Shown here: positions 1 through 5,255 of the stretch, piece after piece | How the letters are laid out: the number at the start of each line of letters is the position of its first letter | Numbering within the stretch: position 1 is the stretch's first letter | Assembly: GCA_030615365.1 (NCBI GenBank) | Contig: JAUWZM010000085.1 | Span: 1-10,346, forward strand | DNA: 10,346 nucleotides | DNA from: Candidatus Aerophobota bacterium | GTDB lineage: Bacteria > Aerophobota > Aerophobia > Aerophobales > B3-G15 | Direction: 5' to 3' | The notes under the pieces: generated by a model | What the model saw: only the letters and a program-made list of their open reading frames with translations | Databases searched by the model: none | Told to the model about the DNA's origin: nothing | Translations under genes and position numbers: made by a program

Positions 1-2
1 GT

Positions 3-86
3 GAAGAGTTGAAGGTTGAGAAAAGAGATTTGCAGGATATAAGGAAAAAATACGGGATAGAAGAGGATAAACGAAATGCCATGTAA
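3..86 (+). CDS. C-terminal tail of a gene cut by the left edge, unidentified
   Basis: An open frame enters from the left edge and stops at TAA 84-86, giving 27 visible residues that end in KYGIEEDKRNAM. The tail is very rich in Lys, Glu, Asp and Arg and looks like a surface helix. It is too short to assign to a family. Its place just before the CRISPR leader would allow it to be the last gene of a cas operon, but nothing visible supports that over an unrelated gene. It could also be a chance open frame. Confidence 0.35.
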   Translation, partial: EELKVEKRDLQDIRKKYGIEEDKRNAM

Positions 87-316
87 AGTAACGATAGAAT
101 TTGACATAATTTGGAAAATATGCTCTCTTTCAATAAGAGCCTTGCGCAAAATTCTTACTTTCGGGAAGATACTTATAGGAAGAGGAAAAGAGAGCGTGAG
201 GGAGTGTAAAATTTGTGGAATTTTTGCCAAATTTCCTGAGAATCTTTCTAAAAAAGGAGAGCCTTGCGCAAATGGTATCTCAAATCCTCTTTCTGAAAGA
301 GTTTGAAATGTCCGCA
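87..316 (+). promoter_or_regulatory. CRISPR leader of the main array
   Basis: This A+T-rich, purine-rich, apparently non-coding stretch lies directly before the first perfect repeat. The degenerate repeat is at the opposite (right) end, and the repeats end in ATTGAAAC, the usual 5' handle of type I/III crRNAs. Both signs place the leader here, with transcription to the right. The part from about 137 to 316 is matched, nearly base for base in length, by a second copy at 1802-1982 that also abuts a repeat, so it is a conserved unit. It carries two copies of GAGCCTTGCGCAAA. I found no convincing -35/-10 pair: TTGACA at 101-106 has no -10 partner at proper spacing. Confidence 0.72.
137..272 (+). 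repeat. Paired 14-base direct repeats in the CRISPR leader
   Basis: GAGCCTTGCGCAAA occurs exactly at 137-150 and again at 259-272, 122 bases apart start to start. In the second leader the matching places read GAGACTTACGCAAA (from 1802) and a more altered form near 1925. The distal site therefore keeps the core GCAAA, while the proximal one has decayed. A direct repeat within a leader could be a binding site for the adaptation machinery or a host factor; that role is inferred. Confidence 0.6.
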
Positions 317-955
317 GTCTGAAAGGTAGACCTGATTAATAAGGGATTGAAACGGAAGCAAATCGTATTGATACACAGAAAAGATCTTCTTCGTCTGAAA
401 GGTAGACCTGATTAATAAGGGATTGAAACTTTTTATCCCAGCTGTCAGTAATGCATGAATGTCAGATGTCTGAAAGGTAGACCTGATTAAGAAGGGATTG
501 AAACTTATCACAATGCCATATGGTATTTGCATCACCACCTATACCGTTTGAAAGATAGACCTGACTAATAAGGGATTGAAACATCTCAAGATGACAGGCT
601 TCCTCGGCTAAGTCTTGCAGGGTCTGAAAGATAGACCTGACTAATAAGGGATTGAAACTATTTCTCTTTCGTTTAATCCTCCATGAGTACTGAGGTCTGA
701 AAGGTAGACCTGATTAATAAGGGATTGAAACGTAGTATCTATATATGGAGCACCAATTCCAGCATCTAAGTCTGAAAGGTAGACCTGATTAATAAGGGAT
801 TGAAACGCCTTTGCTGGCCAAGCAGAAGATTGTCTTTCTGGAGTTTGAAAGGTAGCCCTGATCAATAAGAGATTGAAACGTTAAACCCCAGTCTCCTTCT
901 CGAACCTCCCAACCTTCCGTCTGAAAGGTGGACCTGATTAATAAGGGATTAGAAG
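317..955 (+). CRISPR. CRISPR array, 9 repeats of 37 bases and 8 spacers
   Basis: Repeats begin at 317, 393, 468, 546, 622, 695, 770, 843 and 919. The consensus begins GTCTGAAAGGTAGACC and ends AAGGGATTGAAAC. Spacers are 39, 38, 41, 39, 36, 38, 36 and 39 bases and unlike each other. Repeats 1, 2, 6 and 7 match the consensus. Repeat 3 has one change (TAAGAAGG for TAATAAGG). Repeats 4 and 5 share two changes (AAAGATAG, GACTAAT), and repeat 4 also begins GTTTG. Repeat 8 has five changes. Repeat 9 loses the consensus after base 32, as expected for the old, leader-distal end. The ATTGAAAC end fits type I or III systems, but no cas gene lies in the window, so subtype is open. Short reading frames on the minus strand here are repeat artefacts. 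Confidence 0.97.
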
Positions 956-1049
956 ATGCTTTCCAGAAGAATATAGTTGGGGAAGCTATGTAGACAGAAT
1001 CTGGTATCCTGAAAAAGACGTTCTTTGCTCTAATAAAAGGACGTTATAG
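948..1049 (+). pseudogene. Possible remnant of a REP-associated (Y1-type) transposase
   Basis: Directly after the broken last CRISPR repeat an open frame reads through PEEYSWGSYVDRIWYPEKDV and stops at 1047-1049. The pattern Pro-Glu-x-Tyr-x-Trp-x-Ser-Tyr resembles the segment 'PEDYxWSSY' near the C-terminus of REP-associated tyrosine transposases. No catalytic HUH motif or tyrosine is present, so at most this is a stub. The resemblance is by eye on about 14 residues and may be chance. Hairpins of REP type occur elsewhere in the window, which makes the idea worth testing. Confidence 0.2.
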
Positions 1050-1088
1050 AAGTTATTCGGAAAAACCTTTAAGGAGACATGAAGAGGA

Positions 1089-1566
1089 TTGGAAGAAAGA
1101 GAATTAAGCTTTTACTTAGATACAACGATCCCAAACTATTTGTTTGCTGATGACACTCCTCGAGAAAGGGATATTACTAAGCAATTTTGGAAGGAGATCA
1201 AAAAAGACAAATACAACGTGTTTATATCTAGGCTTGTAGTAGATGAAATTGAGAGAACCTCAGACTTAGATAGAAGGAAAAGATTTATTAGCTATAATCT
1301 CTGATATAAGGTCTCTTCCCATTAGTGTTGAGACTAGAAAATTGGCAAAAATTTACCTTGCTCGAAATATTATCCCAGCAAAGTATGAACCAGATGCTAT
1401 TCATATAGCTACAGCAACGCTCAATGAGGTAGATGTTATAGTTACCTGGAATATGGATCATATGGCTAATCCTAAAACTAGAATTACTGTAAGAGAAGAA
1501 AACGAGCGATTGGGGTATAAAGTAGTTGACATCGCTACCCCAGAGGAGGTGATAGTGAGTGAATAA
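1089..1566 (+). pseudogene. PIN-domain (VapC-like) toxin gene, split by a one-base frameshift
   Basis: The first part (1089-1304) carries YLDTT with the first catalytic Asp at residue 11 and VVDEIER with Glu 53. The second part continues in another frame up to 1566 with PDAIHIATA (third acidic residue, codon 1393-1395) and VTWNMDH, typical of PIN endoribonucleases. Dropping one A from the run 1278-1281 joins the parts into an uninterrupted 158-residue PIN protein, the usual length. The start is TTG 1089 with GGAG at 1073-1076; an ATG at 1079 is in the wrong frame. PIN toxins of TA pairs cut RNA with a metal-ion centre. The partner gene overlaps its 3' end. The shift may be a true inactivating mutation, a phase-variable A run, or a sequence error. 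The family call is firm; the state of the gene is not. Confidence 0.85.
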
Positions 1567-1756
1567 GCCATCTTGGAAGTCCGTTGTCTTCGATGAATTG
1601 CATGCCATTAGGGAGAAAATAACCTTAGAGTTAAAGGAGTTGCCTATGGAGGAATGGACGAAGTATTGGATTGAAGAGGTTAATAAAAGATTAAGAAAAG
1701 ATGGTTATAAATATGAAAAGAGCACGGAAGGATATGAAGTTCTAAAAAAGATTTAA
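1559..1756 (+). CDS. Small partner (putative antitoxin) of the PIN toxin
   Basis: This 65-residue acidic and basic protein starts with GTG 1559 and overlaps the end of the PIN gene by 8 bases. A strong Shine-Dalgarno site, GAGGAGGTGAT at 1543-1553, supports the start. The N-terminal part, WKSVVFDELHAIREKI, has the 'E-x-H/x-IRE' helix seen in small antitoxins found beside this kind of PIN protein. Most of the chain is predicted helical, with no DNA-binding domain I can recognise. Position and overlap suggest that it neutralises the toxin by direct binding. The toxin-first order is less common for vapBC pairs but usual for this subgroup. The role is inferred from context and weak sequence likeness. 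Confidence 0.7.
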   Translation: MNKPSWKSVVFDELHAIREKITLELKELPMEEWTKYWIEEVNKRLRKDGYKYEKSTEGYEVLKKI

Positions 1757-1801
1757 TCACTTTCCAAAAATAGGTTCAAAGGATGGGAGGTCTGGAAAGA
1801 G

Positions 1802-1982
1802 GAGACTTACGCAAAATTTTTGCCTCCAGGAAGATGTTTATAGAAAGTAGATTAGAGAGAATAAAGGAGGGTAAAATTGGTGGGATTTTTGCCAAATTTG
1901 CTGAGGATCATTCTCAATAAGAGGAGCTTTATCTAAAATAGTACCTCAAACCATTTTAAATAAAGAGTTTGAAGTGCCCACG
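1802..1982 (+). promoter_or_regulatory. Second, diverged copy of the CRISPR leader
   Basis: This 181-base stretch aligns along its whole length with bases 137-316 with almost no gaps. Shared blocks include ACGCAAAATT against GCGCAAAATT, GGAAGAT, TTTTTGCCAAATTT, CTGAG, ACCTCAAA or TCTCAAA, and AGAGTTTGAA just before the repeat. By eye about 70 percent of bases agree. Like the first copy it ends precisely at a CRISPR repeat. The similarity does not extend noticeably upstream of 1802, so the duplicated unit is leader plus repeat. No gene is visible here; the stretch from 1757 to 1801 also shows nothing. Confidence 0.78.
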
Positions 1983-2019
1983 GTCTGAAAGGTAGACCTG
2001 ATTAAGAAGGGATTGAAAA
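1983..2019 (+). CRISPR. Solitary CRISPR repeat behind the second leader
   Basis: The 37 bases match the array consensus except for TAAGAAGG in place of TAATAAGG and a final A instead of C. The first change is the same one carried by repeat 3 of the main array. No second intact repeat follows. A very degraded form may lie near 2098-2128 (ACCTGG...TAATAAAAGGGTAGAAC), which would leave a single spacer-like insert of irregular length. This is either a collapsed array or a leader-repeat unit that never gained spacers. Confidence 0.88.
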
Positions 2020-2025
2020 AGGTAA

Positions 2026-2100
2026 GAATTGGGGAGAGAAAAGGTTATTGAACAACTTTTAAAGAAGTTAGACTCACTAAGAGCTAAAAAGGGAAGATAA
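2026..2100 (+). pseudogene. Possible 3' remnant of an unknown gene
   Basis: After a stop codon in the same frame at 2023-2025, 24 codons read ELGREKVIEQLLKKLDSLRA and end KKGR at TAA 2098-2100. The composition (alternating charged and Leu/Ile residues) is that of an amphipathic helix and looks coding. There is no start codon with a ribosome binding site. It may be the tail of a gene whose body was lost when the second CRISPR locus was rearranged. A chance frame is quite possible. Confidence 0.22.
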
Positions 2101-2177
2101 ACCTGGTTGGCTAATAAAAGGGTAGAACTCTTATATCTTCCCTCCGGCTATTAATCCAATGGGAGGCTAATCTCGTT

Positions 2178-2211
2178 TGTCATTGGAAGGAGTGGAGTGA
2201 GGAAGCAATCT
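2178..2211 (+). repeat. Degenerate copy of a dispersed GTCATTG...GAAGCAATCT repeat
   Basis: The stretch starting TGTCATTGGAAGGAG and ending GAGGAAGCAATCTT resembles an intergenic repeat that I know from many bacterial and metagenomic genomes, with ends TGTCATTGCGAGGAG and GACGAAGCAATCTC. It lies in a gene-free stretch with other repeats. The match is from memory and by eye. Just upstream, CCCTCC (2140-2145) and GGGAGG (2161-2166) could pair as a weak stem. Confidence 0.4.
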
Positions 2212-2242
2212 TGAATAGGATTAAAACAGGCTCTGTAATCTC

Positions 2243-2364
2243 TTGTAGCTTGCCGATTTATCGGCTGTTTTGGTACCCTTGTAGCTTGCCAATCTCTCGG
2301 CGAATTAAATTTGCCCAATAAATTGGGCAGGCTACAAACCGCTCAATAAATTGAGCAACTACAA
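2243..2364. repeat. Cluster of four TTGTAG-footed hairpins (REP-like)
   Basis: Two units on the plus strand are TTGTAGCTTGCC followed by ATTTATCGGC (2243-2265) and a decayed version (2279-2303). Two units on the minus strand are GCCCAATAAATTGGGC then AGGCTACAA (2313-2337), and GCTCAATAAATTGAGC then AACTACAA (2341-2364). Three of the four stems are perfect, and they differ in sequence while keeping their pairing. Each has TTGTAG, or its complement CTACAA, a few bases outside one foot. Opposed units side by side recall REP pairs. This cluster fills most of the gene-free stretch before rarA. Confidence 0.7.
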
Positions 2365-2407
2365 TTGTCAGAAAAGAGGGATTTTAGAAAAGCTAAACTA
2401 CCACGGT

Positions 2408-2430
2408 AGGTCTAAAGACCTGCGGCTACA
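2408..2430 (-). repeat. TGTAG-footed hairpin downstream of rarA
   Basis: AGGTCTAAAGACCT (2408-2421) is a perfect 6-base stem with an AA loop, followed by GCGGCTACA, so the minus strand reads TGTAGCCGCAGGTCT. It is the same kind as the units at 2243-2364 and almost the same sequence as the one at 5156-5178. Lying 43 bases past the rarA stop, it could also hinder transcription leaving rarA, but there is no T run, so it is not a clear intrinsic terminator. Confidence 0.65.
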
Positions 2431-2472
2431 TAATTTAATATCTAACATCCATCCCCACATCTACACATCTAC

Positions 2473-3744
2473 TTATTTAGGTCGATAGTATTTTTTCCCC
2501 TGCAAACTTTTGGGGAGATATTCCTGTGCTACCTTTCCTTCAGGGAAATTATGAGGATACTTATAATCCTTACCGTAGTCTAACTCTTTCATCAAGGAAG
2601 TAACAGGATTGCGAAGATGCAAAGGCACGGGCAGGTTAAGTGTTTTTTTCACATCTTTTTTAGCCAATAAAAGCCCGGCATAGGAAGCATTAGATTTGGG
2701 AGCTGAGGCAAGATAAGTAGCCGCCTGAGCTAAATTAATTTGAGCCTCGGGCATACCTACAAACTCTACTGCGGAAGCTGCAGCAGTAGCTACCGAAAGA
2801 GCCTGAGGATCAGCATTACCCACATCCTCTGAGGCAAAGATAACCATTCTTCGGGCAATAAAACGAGGGTCCTCTCCTGCCTCAATCATACGGGCTAACC
2901 AGTACAGAGCAGCATCAGGATTCGATCCTCTCATAGATTTTATAAAAGCAGAGATAGTATTATAATGCTCCTCCCCTGCCCTATCGTATAGTAACGCCTT
3001 ACTTTGCAGAGCTTCCTCTGCAGTTTTCAAGTGAATGCAATGAACACCCTCCTTATCCGGACGGGTAGTCTCAACGGCTACCTCCAATGCATTCAGGGCT
3101 ATACGAGTATCGCCATTTGATCCTTCTATAATTAAATCTAAAGCTGAAGGGAGAATTTTTATTTTATGCTCTCCCAAACCTTTACTCTTATCTCTTACGG
3201 CCCGACTTAAGATCTTTTTAATTTCAGGTGGCGTAAGTCTTTTCAGGGTAAAGACTCTGGTCCTGGAAAGAAGTGGTCCAATAACCTCAAAAGATGGATT
3301 TTCTGTGGTAGCTCCAATCAACGTAATAGTTCCATCCTCAATATGGGGCAGGAAAGTATCCTGCTGAGCCTTGTTGAAACGATGAATTTCATCAATAAAG
3401 AGAATAGTTCTTCGGTTATAAATTTTTAACCTCACTTTGGCCTCTTTTATCACTTTCCTCACATCAGCTACACCCGAGGTAACTGCAGAAAATTGAACAA
3501 AGTGCGATGTGGTAAGATGAGCAATAATTTTAGCCAGGGTTGTTTTCCCCGAGCCAGGAGGTCCCCAAAAAATTAAAGAAATTAATTTATCTTCCTCTAA
3601 CATCTTTCGCAAAATCCTTCCTTTGCCTATGATGTGTTCCTGTCCAATGAAATTCTCTAAGGTTTCGGGGCGAATGCGGTCGGCTAAAGGAACTTGTTTT
3701 TTTATTTGCCTTTTTTGACCCTCATCAAATAAATCCATATTCAT
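2473..3744 (-). CDS. rarA: Replication-associated recombination protein A (RarA/MgsA), AAA+ ATPase
   Basis: The 423-residue protein has the full RarA layout. An N-terminal PLADRIRPETLENFIGQEHI segment is followed by Walker A GPPGSGKTT (61-69), Walker B ILFIDE (114-119) with HRFNKAQQD, sensor 1 GATTENPSF (144-152), the arginine-finger region LLSRTR (158-163) and sensor 2 GDTRIALN (211-218). The C-terminal tetramerisation domain contains SAFIKSMRGSNPDAALYWLA (265-284) and IFASEDVGNADP (302-313). RarA is a cytoplasmic tetrameric ATPase, related to clamp loaders, that acts at stalled forks and single-stranded gaps. ATG 3744 is preceded by AAGGA; ATG 3738 is an alternative. It lies 14 bases after the adenosine kinase gene, so the two are probably one transcript. 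Length and motifs are normal. Confidence 0.97.
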   Translation of the reverse strand: MNMDLFDEGQKRQIKKQVPLADRIRPETLENFIGQEHIIGKGRILRKMLEEDKLISLIFWGPPGSGKTTLAKIIAHLTTSHFVQFSAVTSGVADVRKVIKEAKVRLKIYNRRTILFIDEIHRFNKAQQDTFLPHIEDGTITLIGATTENPSFEVIGPLLSRTRVFTLKRLTPPEIKKILSRAVRDKSKGLGEHKIKILPSALDLIIEGSNGDTRIALNALEVAVETTRPDKEGVHCIHLKTAEEALQSKALLYDRAGEEHYNTISAFIKSMRGSNPDAALYWLARMIEAGEDPRFIARRMVIFASEDVGNADPQALSVATAAASAVEFVGMPEAQINLAQAATYLASAPKSNASYAGLLLAKKDVKKTLNLPVPLHLRNPVTSLMKELDYGKDYKYPHNFPEGKVAQEYLPKSLQGKKYYRPK

Positions 3745-3758
3745 GGTTATCTTTTTCC

Positions 3759-4241
3759 TTATAGCTTGTAGCCTATCTTTCTTAAAAAATCCTTACGTAT
3801 CTTCACATCTTCTCCCGTTTCCACTCCCTTAAGCGTAAAACCATCTATAACTCCCATAATCCCTCTTCCCTGACTGGTTTCTGCTATCACTACTTCCACA
3901 GGATTAGCTGTAGCACAAAATATGGTGCACACTTCCGGGCATTCTTTGATGTCATTGAGCACATTGATGGGAAACGCTTCTTTTAATAAAATCACAAAGG
4001 TATGTCCAGCACCAAGAGAGGTAGCATTTTTAATGGCAAGTAATTTTAACTCGTCATCATTCCCTTCTGCTCTTACCAGACATGGTCCTGATGCCTCACA
4101 AAAAGCAATACCAAATTTAATATTTGGTACAGAATTGATCATTACCTCATACAGGTCCTCCGCAGTTTTAATGAAATGGGTTTGCCCGATAATGATATTC
4201 GCATCAGTGGGAATCTCCATTTTTATTACTTTGAACTCCAT
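3759..4241 (-). CDS. Adenosine-specific kinase (DUF355 family)
   Basis: The 160-residue product carries the family's signatures: ANIIIGQTHFIKTAEDLYE, a central FGIAFCEASGPCLVR, the GND segment, LGAGHTFVILL, PINVLNDIK, CTIFCATANPVEVVIAET, GRGIMGVIDG, and the C-terminal DFLRKIGYKL. Members bind and are thought to phosphorylate adenosine; they are found mainly in archaea and thermophilic bacteria, and the physiological role is little known. I chose ATG 4241 because GGGAGG stands 9 bases before it and the resulting length is that of the family. ATG 4268 also has a fair site (AGGA) and would add nine residues. rarA follows 14 bases downstream. The gene is divergent from the DUF2007 gene. Confidence 0.9.
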   Translation of the reverse strand: MEFKVIKMEIPTDANIIIGQTHFIKTAEDLYEVMINSVPNIKFGIAFCEASGPCLVRAEGNDDELKLLAIKNATSLGAGHTFVILLKEAFPINVLNDIKECPEVCTIFCATANPVEVVIAETSQGRGIMGVIDGFTLKGVETGEDVKIRKDFLRKIGYKL

Positions 4242-4315
4242 TTGTCTTGCCCTCCCAATTTTTGTCATAGCTTCGTTCCTATTAAATCTAAATGAACTTT
4301 AACAAATCCAAACTG

Positions 4316-4344
4316 TTGACTTTCACTATAATTTTTCTTATCAT
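4316..4344 (+). promoter_or_regulatory. Possible promoter of the DUF2007 gene
   Basis: TTGACT (4316-4321) and TATCAT (4339-4344) are separated by 17 bases, both one change from sigma70 consensus. Initiation would fall near 4351, leaving a very short leader before the ATG at 4364, with the Shine-Dalgarno site at its very start. That closeness lowers confidence. Confidence 0.4.
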
Positions 4345-4363
4345 AAGACAAAGGATGAAAAAT

Positions 4364-4588
4364 ATGATTAAGGTTTATTCCACTCTTTATCTGATAGAAG
4401 CAGATATAATAAAATCAATCTTGACGGACAATGGTATACATTGCACTTTGTGGGATAGCCATATTGGATTAGTCTATCCAGCCATCACGTTATCTGAGGG
4501 AATTAGAATTATGGTGGCAGAAAAAGATTATGAAGAAGCTCGAGAAATTATCAATGACTATCTCTCTTCTATAGAAAAAAAAGAATAA
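4364..4588 (+). CDS. DUF2007 family protein (putative signal-transducing protein)
   Basis: The product is 74 residues: a first strand MIKVYST, helix LIEADIIKSILTDNGI, strand CTLWDS, then a hydrophobic loop, strand IRIMVAEKDYEEAREII and a short charged tail. This ferredoxin-like pattern, with 'A-x-x-I-K-S-I-L-x-x-x-G-I' and 'V-x-x-x-D-x-x-x-A', is characteristic of DUF2007. Members are small cytoplasmic proteins, sometimes described as PII-like, with no proven function. ATG 4364 is chosen because AAAGGA (4350-4355) is 8 bases upstream and the family begins here. A longer frame from 4292 would add a hydrophobic stretch with no binding site. It is convergent with the next gene, with only 19 bases between the stops. 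Confidence 0.82.
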   Translation: MIKVYSTLYLIEADIIKSILTDNGIHCTLWDSHIGLVYPAITLSEGIRIMVAEKDYEEAREIINDYLSSIEKKE

Positions 4589-4607
4589 ATATTTATCTTT
4601 CTGGTAG

Positions 4608-4898
4608 TTAAGAAAAACTCTTTATTTTTTGCATTAAATCCTGGATATTTCCTGTTACTTTGACTGTTTTAACCCTGAAGGATTCCCCTTTTAGAATTTT
4701 TATCTGAGATTTATGCGTCTTTAGCTCTTTGGATAAGATTTTTAAACAATTCTTATTGGCCGCTCCTCTTATCGGTGGCGCAGTGACTTTTATTTTAAGA
4801 ATATCACCTTGAATTCCTACAATTTCATCTTTTGAGGATTGGGGTTGAACTTTTATTTTAAACACAATGCCATTATTATCTTTATCTATCTTTATCAC
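4608..4898 (-). CDS. DUF167 / YggU family protein
   Basis: The 96-residue protein has the fold pattern of the YggU family: strands IVFKIKVQPQSSKDEIVGI, then ILKIKVTAPPIRGAANKNC (near residues 33-51) and the C-terminal half with SQIKILKGESFRVKTVKV. The motif APPxxGxAN(K) is the family hallmark. Structures of homologues are known, but the biochemical role is not. GTG 4898 is supported by GAGGG seven bases upstream and by a consensus promoter just beyond it. The gene appears to be a single-gene transcript on the minus strand. Confidence 0.9.
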   Translation of the reverse strand: MIKIDKDNNGIVFKIKVQPQSSKDEIVGIQGDILKIKVTAPPIRGAANKNCLKILSKELKTHKSQIKILKGESFRVKTVKVTGNIQDLMQKIKSFS

Positions 4899-4923
4899 CA
4901 GTCTACCCTCTTTTTATATAGAA

Positions 4924-4952
4924 ATTATATGAATTTTTCCTTTGCCTGTCAA
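4924..4952 (-). promoter_or_regulatory. Consensus sigma70-type promoter of the DUF167 gene
   Basis: On the minus strand TTGACA (4952-4947) is followed by exactly 17 bases and then TATAAT (4929-4924). Both hexamers are perfect. Transcription would begin near 4917, about 18 bases before the GTG start, leaving room for the GAGGG ribosome binding site. This is the clearest promoter in the window and points to a bacterial host. Confidence 0.88.
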
Positions 4953-4981
4953 ACCTTTTATAGAATTAACGCTAAAAGATC

Positions 4982-5229
4982 GTAACTATTCGGGTTTATC
5001 ATTTTCACCGCGGAGCACGCGGAGGATTAGGAAAAGAGTTAGCCACAGATTTACGCAGATTCTTTTACTATCGTACTACGAATCTTTTGTCAAAATTCAA
5101 TAATAAACCAACTTCATTAGTTGTAGTGCAGACCTTTAGGTCTGCCATAATTTATCAGGTCTAAAGACCTGAGCTACATAAATCTAATTTGCCTCTGCGT
5201 ACTCTGTGACCTCTGCGGTGAATAGTTAC
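4982..5229. repeat. MITE-like composite repeat with inverted ends
   Basis: GTAACTATTC (4982-4991) and GAATAGTTAC (5220-5229) are perfect 10-base inverted repeats 248 bases apart, outer ends included. Inside them the left arm has TTCACCGCGGAGCACGCGGAGG starting near 5005, and the right arm has the opposed, related CCTCTGCG...CTCTGCGGTGAA (5192-5222). AGCCACAGATTTACGCAGATT lies at about 5041-5061, and two hairpins at 5121-5178. There is no gene. Sequences of the types CACCGCGGAG and CCACAGATT...CGCAGATT are, in my recollection, frequent dispersed repeats in several environmental bacterial lineages. The stretch 4953-4981 shows nothing. Confidence 0.6.
5121..5178. repeat. Opposed pair of TGTAG-footed hairpins
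   Basis: Plus strand: TTGTAGT then the perfect stem GCAGACCT-TT-AGGTCTGC (5128-5145). Minus strand: the perfect stem in CAGGTCTAAAGACCTG (5156-5171) followed by AGCTACA, which reads TGTAGCT on the other strand. Together they form a head-to-head pair like REP doublets, with the conserved TGTAG on the outside of each. The second unit is nearly the same as that at 2408-2430. Confidence 0.72.
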
Positions 5230-5255
5230 AAAAAATCAAAAAAGGCAGGTTAAAA

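Noticed and set aside
101..124. TTGACA as a leader promoter
   Set aside because: The only TA-rich hexamer (TATGCT, 119-124) leaves a 12-base spacer, too short, and the later bases are pyrimidine-rich.
76..306. 76-codon plus-strand frame over the CRISPR leader
   Set aside because: The second leader copy does not preserve the frame, and there is no ribosome binding site or family resemblance.
248..865. Minus-strand frames with repeated FQSLINQVYLSD peptides
   Set aside because: They are translations of the CRISPR repeats; the peptide recurs once per repeat.
1288..1608. Minus-strand 106-codon frame opposite the PIN gene
   Set aside because: It is a shadow of the PIN and antitoxin genes, which have family motifs and binding sites.
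2140..2166. CCCTCC...GGGAGG stem as a regulatory hairpin
   Set aside because: Only six pairs with a 15-base loop and no T run; likely chance or a relic of a repeat.
3922..4302. Plus-strand 126-codon frame opposite the adenosine kinase
   Set aside because: The opposite strand carries a full and well conserved protein.
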